From contig JAGLNE010000087.1 of NCBI GenBank assembly GCA_023139655.1, positions 1 through 19,364 of the forward strand: a DNA stretch of 19,364 nucleotides. The letters are read 5' to 3'. This DNA comes from Candidatus Parcubacteria bacterium (lineage in GTDB: Bacteria; Patescibacteriota; Patescibacteriia; Patescibacteriales; UBA12075). Positions 6,101 to 14,512 of this stretch are shown piece by piece; position 1 is the stretch's first letter; every line of letters begins with the position of its first letter. The notes beneath the pieces are model-generated. The model was not told where the DNA came from. It saw only the letters and a list, made by a program, of their open reading frames with translations, and searched no databases. A program made the translations under genes and the position numbers.

Positions 6101-8190
6101 ATAAAATCGTCAAATTCCGCATCACTCATGTAACGCGGATTTCTAAAATTTATTTTCTTTAATTCAGTGTCAGTCAAATTATATTTATCCCTAATAGCAA
6201 CATACTTTTTCGCTCGATCGGATATTTTTTTAAGTAATTCTTCCTTTCCCTCTTTTGCGCCTTTCTTGAAGCCGGAATATTCTCCCTTGGCAAATTGCTC
6301 TTCTTTTTTATATTGTACTTTTTTTAATTTTCCCGTGGCCCTCAATTCTTTATCTAAAGTTTTTCTTGCCTTGTGCAGTTTTGTTTTTAGTCCGATCATG
6401 GCTTTTTCGTCCGCCAATCTGTTTCTAAACATATTTAAAACATCATCCCCGGTTTTTTCCCCGGAATACAACATATTATCAATTCTCTGGCCAACAAATC
6501 CTTTCTTTTTAGCGTGTATTTTAAGCTGGGTGATGTCTTCTACTCCCTCTTCTATAAAACGCTTCTGGGTACCATATATGCGCGATATAGCACCCTTAAA
6601 AGTGTTATACTGACTTTCCAACTCCCCTTTAAATTCTTTTGATTCGAATGCTTTTAATTCTTTAGCTATTAATTTTTCATCTCTTTTAGCTAGATCCGGT
6701 CCAATTTTCTTTTTAAGATTTTCTTCCATGGTAGTAAGTTTTTTATCAATGGTATAGATCGGTTTTATTATTTTTTTAGTTTGTTTGGTGGCTTGGTTGT
6801 AGAAGTCGGTTAGTTGGGATTTGGTTTTTGATGTTTGTTTCAATACATTAATATTTTTATTACCAATATTTATTATTGCTTCATATCTTGTATTGCCATC
6901 AATAATTTTATTATTTATATCTATAATAACTGGTTGTGTTTGACCCTTCCTTTTTATACTATCCATAAGTTTTTTTACTGACATTGATTGTGCTTCTGTT
7001 CCGATTGCTTGGCTTGGTATTAAACTTTTTGTATTAATAGTTTCTTTTATAAAATTTTTACCAACAACTCTTTTACTTTCTATCGTATCTGAAACTACAT
7101 TTTTTAAATATTTGTTGTTATCTGTAGTCATTATTGTTTTATCCACAAATTCATCCGCACTCTTATACTTCCTGGCTTCTTTGGCTAGGGGTTCTAGTTC
7201 TTTGGGGATGGCTTTGGCTGCTGTGGGAATTTTTTCCGGTAGTTTGGTTATTTTGCCTTTCGCGATTTGTTTTAAGGTATCTCCTATTTCTCCCAATTTT
7301 TTCGGATCGGTTTCTTCGGCAACTCTCCCCATCATTTTCTTTGCCAGATTTTTAGCGGCCGGGTCCCCGTCTTTTATTATTTTTCTAAACCACCTCATTG
7401 CACCTTTGGTTATGTCCTGGCTCATGCCGGCGCCAATTACGTCTAAGCCTATGAGTTCTCCGTCTTTTGTTTTGGTTACTATCTCACCATATTTTGAAAT
7501 TGCTACTCCGGTTTCGTTTAATTTTTTTAATTCGGATTTAGAAAGATCTTCCTCCCTTGGTCTAAAAAATTCCTTAACATCAACAAGAGCCTCTTTTAAT
7601 CCCTCCCACAAATAACTTTTAGTTTCTTGTTTTGGAATCAACCCTTGTATCTCTTGCTGTTTTATGGCTATTCTAAGTCTGGCTTCAGGTAAATCAATTT
7701 TCCCATCTAAATAATCATCAATAGCTTTTTGTTCAACAGACTCTTTGCCTTCTTGTCTGCCTGGATCGCCAAATTTTGTCCCATGAGGGGAATGTAAATA
7801 TTGTAAATTTGCTTTATTAGAAGTTCCGCCCAAGGCAACTGATATGATGTGATCTCTTTCTGCTTGTTTTTTTGTGTCCAGGTCAGCATAGCTTCTAGGG
7901 GTTACTATAAGCTCCCCGGCCTCTATGACTTTGTATTCTCCCCCACCGAGATGATCGGGCAGGGTTACTGTCCTTATTTGTTGAGGTTTGATTCCTGTCA
8001 GTTCTGTGACCCTTTGAGTTGCTTCATCCGGTTTATACTCTCCCTTTATATAATCATCATATAGTTTGTCTGCTTTAATTTGGTCCCAGCCGCTTTCTCT
8101 TTCTGGTTCAACGCCAAAAGCGGACAAGTTTAAACCTGTCCGTGTTGGTTGTTGTGTTGATTTTTGAAATGCAGAAAGATTCAACGCCAT
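3151..8190 (-). CDS. Giant phage polyvalent protein (HNH and ParB-like domains)
   Basis: The 1679-aa protein has an HNH-nuclease-like segment at about 111-130 (ERDHIISVALGGTSNKANLQ) and a ParB/Srx-like segment at about 390-450 (VKKLMDSIKRKGQTQPVIID followed by IIDGNTRYEA). A long Lys/Glu-rich helical middle follows. The C-terminal region contains FNNVYEEVTGRR (about 1490-1501) and PIGGGGQAKKTIEG (about 1585-1598), signatures I associate with the conserved domains of phage polyvalent proteins. Such proteins are packaged and ejected with the DNA to act early in the host; that role is inferred here. LNLSAF occurs twice at the N-terminus (3-8, 20-25). The ATG shares one base with the stop of the preceding gene (TAATG), indicating coupled translation. 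The protein ends in KKKKK-SN-(LD)11-F, just after a slippery heptamer. It is the last gene of the late operon. Confidence 0.9.
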   Translation of the reverse strand: MALNLSAFQKSTQQPTRTGLNLSAFGVEPERESGWDQIKADKLYDDYIKGEYKPDEATQRVTELTGIKPQQIRTVTLPDHLGGGEYKVIEAGELIVTPRSYADLDTKKQAERDHIISVALGGTSNKANLQYLHSPHGTKFGDPGRQEGKESVEQKAIDDYLDGKIDLPEARLRIAIKQQEIQGLIPKQETKSYLWEGLKEALVDVKEFFRPREEDLSKSELKKLNETGVAISKYGEIVTKTKDGELIGLDVIGAGMSQDITKGAMRWFRKIIKDGDPAAKNLAKKMMGRVAEETDPKKLGEIGDTLKQIAKGKITKLPEKIPTAAKAIPKELEPLAKEARKYKSADEFVDKTIMTTDNNKYLKNVVSDTIESKRVVGKNFIKETINTKSLIPSQAIGTEAQSMSVKKLMDSIKRKGQTQPVIIDINNKIIDGNTRYEAIINIGNKNINVLKQTSKTKSQLTDFYNQATKQTKKIIKPIYTIDKKLTTMEENLKKKIGPDLAKRDEKLIAKELKAFESKEFKGELESQYNTFKGAISRIYGTQKRFIEEGVEDITQLKIHAKKKGFVGQRIDNMLYSGEKTGDDVLNMFRNRLADEKAMIGLKTKLHKARKTLDKELRATGKLKKVQYKKEEQFAKGEYSGFKKGAKEGKEELLKKISDRAKKYVAIRDKYNLTDTELKKINFRNPRYMSDAEFDDFMILAKEKGELKVIRSKAIEDIKNKYNIKISGNIRKIDLTDLAEDEFKRLKNGIEIKAKEAVEIKTKKIETQKIYNEVINKTDELGINPGSQNWKMLRKKFGVKEIKNTTSKQWKAMDSELNKIKKDFANTKERDITAITYITEDEFKILKEYYPNLSDRELITTKYQARRKIGFVIPTTEKGGIHAPFLDFLDWKDKSVAGMGRETIGRNLEAVAGKDKSKIKKFLIDHKRQKETGRLHFVNDLKSKYKQKAKDLKIKAWGKEDGYVQMYGEGRLMSETVRQKTIDILKKHKVFSKTYDEGIIGTQINKLKKKFGGPGIKEKAKELKGKIKPNKSDLYTLTTMRLQGAEVDKIIKRLPNWAKARIDNAVKEVQQLSKEMNNLILDYGPDMGNVEKELLKTLTGNWENVTKFSKHFRGEYDELIGTINKVRNKIGYKPIPKRKDYFRHFKERSKMFDIEGFDALLSKEDLPTAISGETEFFRPGKPFNTAQLRRRGDRTTFSALGGMDDYLDTVSKEIFHTETLQRVRALENYIRKADIELSGKVKGKVKMNDSLGALKLQNFVSNLKEYGNQVAYKKLIAGRLLEKNIMGRKAYTFLNWLGKRTSMNMVIGSISSALTNFIPFTQHLAATNKKAVIAGLKETLTTPLLKSTEFYKIDGMEAKFLYRRFLDREKLAPTKIDKGTDMVGWLFFNIDRFTAKSVVAGKYYENLTSGMKKMEALKDAEDYAIGVLADRGYGEIPNWFADPGLKELARFQLEVNNIYSFATKDLSKIAKQKEQKYWLKLLEFSVYSYLFNNVYEEVTGRRVTVDPIDYALTIMGVGDEYDSTEFRDRLKLAGKNFASDLPFGNIIFEGGRFPVKGAIPSPGKVLEGPKQATKELLKPVIYLGSPIGGGGQAKKTIEGIPAYFEGGVKSQSCKTELFSIEQKPSNLLKTGLFGKWSTSEAREYFLNQDLKKKKKSNLDLDLDLDLDLDLDLDLDLDLDF
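3157..3222 (-). repeat. Eleven hexamer units encoding (Leu-Asp)11
   Basis: Eleven consecutive 6-bp units encode residues 1657-1678, all Leu-Asp, followed by Phe and TAG. The DNA is not a uniform microsatellite. Leu is written CTT four times, TTG four times and TTA three times, and Asp is GAT eight times and GAC three times. The amino-acid pattern is perfect while the codons vary, which suggests an old repeat kept at the protein level. Confidence 0.95.
3238..3244 (-). promoter_or_regulatory. In-phase A_AAA_AAG slippery heptamer (possible -1 frameshift)
   Basis: On the coding strand the codons TTA-AAA-AAG place A_AAA_AAG in the phase required for -1 slippage, the same heptamer used in Escherichia coli dnaX. 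It is followed by a run of nine A. A -1 shift would read Glu-Lys-Lys-Ile-Gln-Pro and stop at TGA (3220-3218), producing a protein without the (LD)11 tail. I see no strong stimulatory hairpin or upstream Shine-Dalgarno-like sequence, so use of the site is unproven. Confidence 0.4.
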
Positions 8191-10748
8191 TATTTTATTT
8201 TAAGTTTTTCTTTAACTTTTTGTGTAATTGCGTCTACTTGTGCTTGAGACCATTTCTTTTTTACTTTATTATTTTCTATTAATAATAAAGCTTTCTCAAA
8301 TTCTTTATTTTTGTGTGTTAAAAATCCTTTTACCGCTTTTACAAATTGACCCGCTATATTATCAATCATTGCTTCTGATATCGGATTTTTTTCCTCCTGT
8401 TCTTCTTCCTCTTCTTTTTCCTTTTTTTGTTCCACTTTTCTTTGGGCAAGCCGCGCGTTTATTTCCGTTACACTTAGATCTATCTCACCCGAATTAACAT
8501 TTTTAAGCAACTCAGTTTTTAATTCTTCATTTGAAGCGTTAGGGTTGTCTTTTATAAATTGTTCCATTCTGTCCCAATCACCACCCTCTGTATCAGTGTC
8601 TCCGCCTCCTCCCCCACCCGTCCCAGTAGCCTTCTTAACTCCCCCAGTCTCAACGATCTCAATAGTCCCGGGCCGTCCGGTTTCCGGATCTTCATAAATA
8701 AAGGTTACAATGCTATTTCCCGCGGCGTCTGTCCCGGATGTGGTTGATAAAATCTTAGTGTTTGGTTTAGCGGTTAAGAAAGAAGAAGTTACTCCCGGTG
8801 GAAGGCCTTGTTGAATTTCTAAGTTATTAATGTGTCTTTGTATACTCGGGCTTAGATCATCAAAACCTTTATTTGCGTTCTGGGCCAGATTAATTATTGT
8901 ATTTAAGTTTGCCTGGGCGTCTGCTTTTTCCTGGCTTTCAATTCCAGAAATAAGATTTATCATCTGTAAGTTTTTATTAAATTCATTATTGTACAAAGTT
9001 GAAGCATTTGCGAAGTCCTGCTGGGTAAGACTCATTACTGTGTTAAGAGTATTCAGCTTATTGTTTAATTGGCGTGAAATAGCATTCTTTTCAATATTAA
9101 GGAGGGCTATGCGCTGTTCGGCCTCCATTTGCAGTTTTCCGCGTCTACGGCCTATTTGAGCCATAGAAACAAGCTTTTCCCCGGCTTTTTCCGCTTCTAC
9201 CAGCAGAGTAGTGTTTATTAATTCTATATCGCTCTCTACGCCTGCTAATTCGGTTTCTAGGACATCTATGCCTAATTCTACCCTTTTAGCCTCAAATTGC
9301 TCTTCTAAGCTTGGGGCCTTGGGTTTTTTAGTGTCTCCCTCTCCTTCAAACATTTCTAAAAGCTTTTTAGTGAGTTCAGAGGATTTGGATACGTCAACAC
9401 CGGAATCCTCTATTTTTTCAAATTCCTCTTCCATTAATTTATTAGCTTCTTCATCTATGTTTGCTATTTCTTGTTTAGGATCAAGAGTTTCTTCTCCCCC
9501 GGGTATAAGGCCCTTACTCTTTGCGTATTCAACGTTTTTTTTATCTTCAGGGGTTCCTTTTCCTTTAGCAATTCTATCCTGGGCGGCTTGAAGACCTTTT
9601 TGAATATCACTAGAAACAGCGGCTTCAGGGGCCCCCGCGGTAGTTGGTTTAATTCCCGCGTAAGCAAAATCGTGGAATTTCTGCCAGTCAGCTTCAGGCG
9701 CTCCGTATAAGGAACGATACTCGTCTATTTTTTGTTTTTCCAAAGCCAGATCCCTACGGAATACTTTACCGTTTGAAAGTTTGGCAATATCATCTTTAGT
9801 TAAGGTGCTTAGTTCGGCCGGGTTCCTTATCCATTGTCCGGCCGGAGTACCGGTTGATTCCGCTGGCGCTCCGGTGCCTGTTTTAGGTCTTGGTGTTCCG
9901 ACTCCGACTGGTGTTGATTCTCCTGTTACTTCATCATACCAACCAGAGTCTTTGCTTTGAGCTGCGTTATAATCAGCAATCTTTACCATTTTACCTGTTA
10001 CGGGGTCATTGCCCCAACCCTCAGGGGCGTTAGGGTTTTGTTTTATTTGTTGTCCAGCACTAGCGGCTTTCTCTGCTGCGTTTGGGTTATAGCCATCTAA
10101 CCCCGGCACTGGCTTATTAGGGTCTATTTGTGCTTCTTTTAAATGTTTTTGAATATCAGCTTGACCTTGTTCTCTGGAAATTGTTGGCATTGTATCTTCT
10201 ATAGCTGTCTGACCTAGATTTGTCATATAATCTCCTACAATTCGTTTACCCTCAGTCATAGCCGCTTGAGCATCGGCTGATGTGGGTCTGCCGTATTTTT
10301 TAACTCCTTGTTTATATGCTTCTTGCCAACCGGCATACTCGTCTGCTCCAATAAGATTATATCCCCAACCGCCAAGTTTTTGTTTGGATATTTCTTCACT
10401 CTTTTTTTGTAAATCAGCTGCCGCGCTTGATGAAGAAAAATCATAACCACTTTTTGATAAAGCACTAAAAGCCTGGCCAAACGCGTCGTAGGTTCTTGAT
10501 GATGTTCCCCTGATACCATAAAATGATGAATCATAATCGCCCATATCAACTGTATTAATATCAGCAGGATCATAATAAATCTTTTCGGTTCTATAATTTG
10601 GAGTGAACATTCCCCTGCCACCTCCCCCATAGCTTGATACTGTTTTTTTTGTTTTATAATATCCACCCTCGTCTTTTTCTGGGGTGCCAATATGACTCTC
10701 ACCAGTTTTTTTATCTTTTATTATTGTTAAATTTCCTTGTTTTGCCAT
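8190..10748 (-). CDS. Large coiled-coil virion-associated protein, 852 aa
   Basis: This is probably a structural or internal virion protein, judged from context and composition; I do not recognise a named family. The N-terminal 110 residues are Gly/Tyr/Ser-rich. Residues 115-270 are mixed and include EGWGNDPVTGKMVKIADYNAAQ. A Gly/Thr/Pro linker spans about 280-305. Residues 425-625 form a long, heptad-like helical region (from about LEEQFEAKRVELGIDVLETE to about the NLAQNANKG segment). A small beta-rich piece (655-700), a Gly-rich linker (708-722) and a Lys/Glu-rich coil (770-787) follow, then a basic C-terminal helix. There is no hydrophobic membrane segment. The stop overlaps the start of the 1679-aa polyvalent protein by one base, so the two are probably made together and may form one complex. 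A tape-measure role is less likely, because long hydrophobic segments are absent. Confidence 0.8.
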   Translation of the reverse strand: MAKQGNLTIIKDKKTGESHIGTPEKDEGGYYKTKKTVSSYGGGGRGMFTPNYRTEKIYYDPADINTVDMGDYDSSFYGIRGTSSRTYDAFGQAFSALSKSGYDFSSSSAAADLQKKSEEISKQKLGGWGYNLIGADEYAGWQEAYKQGVKKYGRPTSADAQAAMTEGKRIVGDYMTNLGQTAIEDTMPTISREQGQADIQKHLKEAQIDPNKPVPGLDGYNPNAAEKAASAGQQIKQNPNAPEGWGNDPVTGKMVKIADYNAAQSKDSGWYDEVTGESTPVGVGTPRPKTGTGAPAESTGTPAGQWIRNPAELSTLTKDDIAKLSNGKVFRRDLALEKQKIDEYRSLYGAPEADWQKFHDFAYAGIKPTTAGAPEAAVSSDIQKGLQAAQDRIAKGKGTPEDKKNVEYAKSKGLIPGGEETLDPKQEIANIDEEANKLMEEEFEKIEDSGVDVSKSSELTKKLLEMFEGEGDTKKPKAPSLEEQFEAKRVELGIDVLETELAGVESDIELINTTLLVEAEKAGEKLVSMAQIGRRRGKLQMEAEQRIALLNIEKNAISRQLNNKLNTLNTVMSLTQQDFANASTLYNNEFNKNLQMINLISGIESQEKADAQANLNTIINLAQNANKGFDDLSPSIQRHINNLEIQQGLPPGVTSSFLTAKPNTKILSTTSGTDAAGNSIVTFIYEDPETGRPGTIEIVETGGVKKATGTGGGGGGDTDTEGGDWDRMEQFIKDNPNASNEELKTELLKNVNSGEIDLSVTEINARLAQRKVEQKKEKEEEEEQEEKNPISEAMIDNIAGQFVKAVKGFLTHKNKEFEKALLLIENNKVKKKWSQAQVDAITQKVKEKLKIK

Positions 10749-10782
10749 ATACTTATGTTATTGTTTAATTTATATTATTAAA

Positions 10783-12300
10783 TTATGCGTCTGTTTTAGT
10801 GCCGGTTCCGCTGTCATTATAGTCTCCTGAAGTATTGCTTAAATATATATTATTTCTAATGCTATTATTATCACAAGTAGCGGCCGCGATATTGATTCCA
10901 TATCCTCCATTACTTTTGAAAGGCCCGGCGGTTATCACGCAATTGTCAGAAGTGGCTGTAAGTTTAATCCCGTCAGAAGCATTTGAGGTTCCACCGCAGC
11001 TGGTCATCATAATACTGTCATTTCCTGATATGAGCTCAAACCCCTTAGCTCCATTTTTTCTAGCTGTACAGCCAAAAAAAGCCATTTGTTTACAATCTGT
11101 TAAAGAAAATCCATTAGTGGCGGAAGCTATGGGAAAAATACCACTTAAGGCCGCGTTGCTACAATTATTTAAATTAAATCCTACTCCGACCGTGGTTATA
11201 ATAGAACCTGTACCTTTTAATATAAAAAAATGTCCATTTGTAATATTAATACCAGAGGCGTTAGATATTAGATTACCTTCATTAATATGAAAATTTGAAC
11301 TATCATCTACGTCAATGCCTAACGCGCTTGCTTGAACATTATCATCTGAAAGAAAAAATTCATTTGCATACTGAAATTTTATAGCCGAAGTTGTTGATCT
11401 CTTGACTGTTAAGGTTTCTATTTTTATATCATCAATTGTCGTGGCAATAACGTAATTCTCCCCGCTTAGATCTTCATCCGCGAAATTTAATCCTATTGTT
11501 AATGATGTAGTACTTCCTACAGCTGTGATAGGATACCACAAACCGGCTAATAGAATTGATCTCCCGATCATTGCTGCAGTCCAGGTTGTCCCGGACCCCG
11601 TGACTGTAACGCTGCCATTACTTACTGATAATGTCCCGGTACTATAGTTATTACTGCCCACAGCCCTGATTCCATAAGCAGCATTTTCAAAATCAATTAT
11701 ACAGCTTTCACTATTACGTCCGATCAAGTAAACATTTGAATATAAGGTTATGTTTCCTCCCGGGGTATGCGTTCCGTTATCTAAGAGTACAGTCCCCCCT
11801 CCCGCTGAATTAACAGCATTGATCTTGGTCTGTATATTATCGCTCGTAGTACATACTAAATATTTACCTCCCAGATTATCAGAAGTTACGTCAGCGTTAT
11901 CTGCCGGTTTTGTACTTGCTCCATCAAGAATATCGTCCCATTCTTTGCCTTCTGAAACTGCCACCCATTCCCCGGCTTTTATTTCGTTTGCGCCGACTGA
12001 CGCGGCATAGTATCGTTTATTATCGTCATCAATATCTATCCAAAGGTCATTCAAATTTAAAGATGTGGGTATGCCTGCCTGAATAAAAACTTTTATAAAC
12101 GCTCCTGAGGTAAGAACTCGAAATTCCCCAGTGCCGGCCTTAAAATCTATTTTAAGCCCTGATGTTCCGGGTACGTAGTTATCTGATTGAATTGCTCTCT
12201 TTGTTATTTTTGCGCCTATATTTTGAAAGCTTTGGCGAAACCCGGCGTAGTTTGTTTTCTTTATAGCCTTAGAAGTTGGCTGAGGGGTAATTACAGACAT
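10783..12300 (-). CDS. Phage tailspike-like right-handed beta-helix protein
   Basis: The 505-aa protein looks like a receptor-binding or polysaccharide-acting tailspike. After a head segment (1-75), residues about 82-115 contain LWIDIDDDNKRYYAA and EWVAVSEG, a motif common in phage fibre and appendage proteins. The pectate-lyase-like beta-helix begins near 152-200 with INAVNSAGGGTVLLDNGTH and NVYLIGRNSESCIIDF. A small inserted beta domain (about 215-285, GTLSVSNGSVTVTGSGTTW) resembles an insertion seen in other phage proteins. Repeating short strands with N/S turns (about 295-495) form the remaining coils. No catalytic residues can be assigned with confidence, and no C-terminal chaperone domain is visible. 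The gene begins 7 nt after the propeller-like gene ends. Confidence 0.82.
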   Translation of the reverse strand: MSVITPQPTSKAIKKTNYAGFRQSFQNIGAKITKRAIQSDNYVPGTSGLKIDFKAGTGEFRVLTSGAFIKVFIQAGIPTSLNLNDLWIDIDDDNKRYYAASVGANEIKAGEWVAVSEGKEWDDILDGASTKPADNADVTSDNLGGKYLVCTTSDNIQTKINAVNSAGGGTVLLDNGTHTPGGNITLYSNVYLIGRNSESCIIDFENAAYGIRAVGSNNYSTGTLSVSNGSVTVTGSGTTWTAAMIGRSILLAGLWYPITAVGSTTSLTIGLNFADEDLSGENYVIATTIDDIKIETLTVKRSTTSAIKFQYANEFFLSDDNVQASALGIDVDDSSNFHINEGNLISNASGINITNGHFFILKGTGSIITTVGVGFNLNNCSNAALSGIFPIASATNGFSLTDCKQMAFFGCTARKNGAKGFELISGNDSIMMTSCGGTSNASDGIKLTATSDNCVITAGPFKSNGGYGINIAAATCDNNSIRNNIYLSNTSGDYNDSGTGTKTDA

Positions 12301-12307
12301 ATTATTT

Positions 12308-13741
12308 TTATTTCATTTTTAATCCAAGACTCTCCACACTAGGAGCGTCATTAGAATTAACTGTAAAAGCGACCTTAATTTGCAGGCTCCCTACGTCCTG
12401 GACGCTTAATTGCGACATTATCTGGTTTAACTTCGCGTTTGTTACAGGTGTCATTTCTACATAAGCCGCTCCATTGATCGAATAAGAAAATGTAATTCCG
12501 GTACTGGCCGGTAGACTATTATAGAATGCTGATACTTCGGCTAAAGTTTTCAAAATATCCCTTTGTTTCTGAGCAAGCATTATGGTCTCAAGATAGGCAA
12601 GGGTTAATTTATTTGAATAATCTATTACATCAACTCCGTATGTAGCGCCATTTTTCCAGGCAACCACTATATCAAAGTCAGCCACCATTATTGCTCCAAT
12701 CTCGATACCGGAGGTTACTAAAGCTCCGGCGCTTCTCTCTGAAATAGGAAAAGACAGATCCAGGACTTTATTATAATCTCTTGAATAAGACCCGAAACTA
12801 TAGACTCCCTGTTTAGCCGGGTTTCCTGATCCGTTTGAGAACCCAAATATCGGAACTCCTTTAAAATTCCCTACGGATCCCGGATGTACTTTTCCATAAG
12901 CCGTATTGGAATAAGTCCCGGGTATTTTTTTAAAAGGAACTAACTGCTCTCCATTATATAAATAAATATTCCCGGCCCGGCCGGCTTGCGCGTATACATA
13001 GTTGTCATCTCTAATAAACGCGTTAATTCCGGGTTCTTCTATCGGGTCAGATGTATTCCATGATGTAGAAACACAGTCCCACCTGATCGCTTCTGCCCTG
13101 TTAACCGTATCGGCCACGTAGGTACCAATAAGAAGATCTATTTCAAAAGGTATCATCGCGCTTACTCTAAATGGTGTTTTTATATCAAGCGCGTTATTAT
13201 CAAATGTATCATCAGAAATTATGGAAGCTACTCTATTCCCGTCCCCTATAAAAAGTGTAAGGTCCTGAATAGCCATAGGATGAAAAGTATCATCTGTTAC
13301 CGCAAATGTAGCCCAATCCTCTACCGCGTTTGCTGTCCAGTTTGCGACCGTAGCATGGTCAGTGGACATTGAAATCCGATGTAAACGCGATTCTGTAGCC
13401 CAATAAAGATATCCGTTGTATTCGTGAGCTCCCAGGCATCCATGCCCCCCTGCGGCTGCGGTAGTAGTATGGACCAAAAGCCATGTCCCAGTGGAAGATC
13501 TACGCCAAATTTTCCCGGAGGTGGATGAGAACCAAAAACTCTCCCCGGTAGAAACCGCTACTTTAATTTTTACAAAAGAATCTACCGTAGCTCCACTTTC
13601 TTTTTTTAAGGCCTGGTGTACTTTTAAAAGACCAGGCGTAGAATGGCCGTCAATACCAACACACTCGGCAAAACTCCCAAGGATACCGCTCCATTTACTA
13701 TCTGCTAATCCGCCAAATTGTCCTTCCCATATTAGGGCCAT
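12308..13741 (-). CDS. Propeller-like phage tail/virion protein, 477 aa
   Basis: The N-terminus (WEGQFGGLADSKWSGILGSFAECVGIDGHSTPGLLKVHQALKKESG) followed by SGKIWRRSSTGTWLLVHTT matches a family of phage structural proteins known mainly from metagenomes. In these, each blade reads a value with 'G.IY/W.R.STG.W' type strands. Residues about 60-370 show repeated beta strands with aromatic/Gly turns (YNGYLYWATESRLHRIS; AGRAGNIYLYNGEQL; KQGVYSFGSYSRDYN), consistent with a beta-propeller. A helix (about 385-410) and a final beta domain (FSYSINGAAYVEMTPV to the end) follow. The exact position in the particle is unknown. The gene starts 6 nt after the endolysin stop and sits ahead of the tailspike, so an adaptor or tail-tip role is likely. 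Confidence 0.75.
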   Translation of the reverse strand: MALIWEGQFGGLADSKWSGILGSFAECVGIDGHSTPGLLKVHQALKKESGATVDSFVKIKVAVSTGESFWFSSTSGKIWRRSSTGTWLLVHTTTAAAGGHGCLGAHEYNGYLYWATESRLHRISMSTDHATVANWTANAVEDWATFAVTDDTFHPMAIQDLTLFIGDGNRVASIISDDTFDNNALDIKTPFRVSAMIPFEIDLLIGTYVADTVNRAEAIRWDCVSTSWNTSDPIEEPGINAFIRDDNYVYAQAGRAGNIYLYNGEQLVPFKKIPGTYSNTAYGKVHPGSVGNFKGVPIFGFSNGSGNPAKQGVYSFGSYSRDYNKVLDLSFPISERSAGALVTSGIEIGAIMVADFDIVVAWKNGATYGVDVIDYSNKLTLAYLETIMLAQKQRDILKTLAEVSAFYNSLPASTGITFSYSINGAAYVEMTPVTNAKLNQIMSQLSVQDVGSLQIKVAFTVNSNDAPSVESLGLKMK

Positions 13742-13747
13742 ACTCTT

Positions 13748-14344
13748 TTATAATAAATTTAATAAATTTTTAAAATCATTCTCATTAATTCCCCAAGTAT
13801 TTTTAGAAATGATTTCCCAACAATTTGATTGATTAAGATCAACTACCCCTCCTTTTACTAGAAATTTAATATCACCCTTATTTTCTACTCTAAGAATTGC
13901 TCTGGCCCGGGCCCAATTTACTAAATTTTCTCCTGCTTTTATAAATTTTTCCGGATCCAGGGATATGCCGTTTTTACGAATTTCAAAGTGTAAATGCGGT
14001 CCGAAACAAATAACGCCGGTATCCCCTGAATAACCGATACAATCGCCTGCCTTTACCCCTGTGTAGCCCTCTACGTAGTTTGTTTTACTTAAATGACCAT
14101 AGACTGACTGATGATCACCATGCCTTAAAATAACAGTATTACCCATTTTATAGTCATATCTGACTCTTTCCCAGATACCATCGGCAACCGCGTAAATTGG
14201 CGTCCCTATTCCGTTTGGATGTTTTTTTGTCCGGGTTCTTAAATCAATTCCCTTATGTCTTCCACCTTTATACCATTTGGCTAATTGATTATGATAAACA
14301 GTAATATACCAGATATCTTTAATTGGTTTTCTAATTCTAAACAT
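13748..14344 (-). CDS. M23 (LytM-type) zinc endopeptidase, phage endolysin
   Basis: This protein cleaves peptide bonds in peptidoglycan. The M23 signature is complete: H30 and D34 in HKGIDLR, H84 in VYGHLS, and H117/H119 in PHLHFE. The expected zinc ligands are H30, D34 and H119, with H84 and H117 in catalysis. The core covers about 20-135. The last 60 residues (ARAILRVENKGDIKFLVKGG to the end) are outside the usual fold and may help bind the wall or the particle. There is no signal peptide or membrane segment, so release through a holin is expected; candidates lie 1 kb upstream in the same operon. It could alternatively be a virion-borne wall-piercing enzyme, given its tail-gene neighbours. 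At 198 aa it is compact for the family. Confidence 0.92.
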   Translation of the reverse strand: MFRIRKPIKDIWYITVYHNQLAKWYKGGRHKGIDLRTRTKKHPNGIGTPIYAVADGIWERVRYDYKMGNTVILRHGDHQSVYGHLSKTNYVEGYTGVKAGDCIGYSGDTGVICFGPHLHFEIRKNGISLDPEKFIKAGENLVNWARARAILRVENKGDIKFLVKGGVVDLNQSNCWEIISKNTWGINENDFKNLLNLL

Positions 14345-14355
14345 AATTTTAAATA

Positions 14356-14493
14356 TTAATCTTTAATCTTTTTTGTTTTGTAATGATAATTTTTATCCTC
14401 AACTCCCACAAAGTAACCGTCCATCTGTTTTCTAACTACTAAGAATTTATATCCTTTTTCTTTACAAATTTTTGCTATTTTATTAATTCCCAT
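14356..14493 (-). CDS. Hypothetical protein, 45 aa
   Basis: This small frame fills the gap between the endolysin and the Cys-rich protein. The product (MGINKIAKICKEKGYKFLVV followed by RKQMDGYFVGVEDKNYHYKT and KKIKD) is basic and looks like a short helix followed by a beta hairpin. Coding is supported by the even amino-acid mix, the position within a tightly packed operon and the lack of any other gene in the gap. The TTTTT before its ATG belongs to the preceding hairpin, and no ribosome site is evident. The GYFVG segment also occurs in the 104-aa protein at 1432-1746, which may be coincidence. Function unknown. Confidence 0.5.
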   Translation of the reverse strand: MGINKIAKICKEKGYKFLVVRKQMDGYFVGVEDKNYHYKTKKIKD

Positions 14494-14512
14494 AATTTTA
14501 AAAAGAATTTAA

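Noticed and set aside
3335..7615. Several plus-strand frames of 65-167 codons inside the giant gene
   Set aside because: They are antisense shadows of a long, well-supported frame; their Phe/Ser/Leu-rich composition is the mirror of Lys/Glu-rich coding.
10256..10702. A 148-codon minus-strand frame inside the 852-aa gene
   Set aside because: It is an out-of-frame shadow within a gene with clear protein-like sequence, lacking its own start signals.
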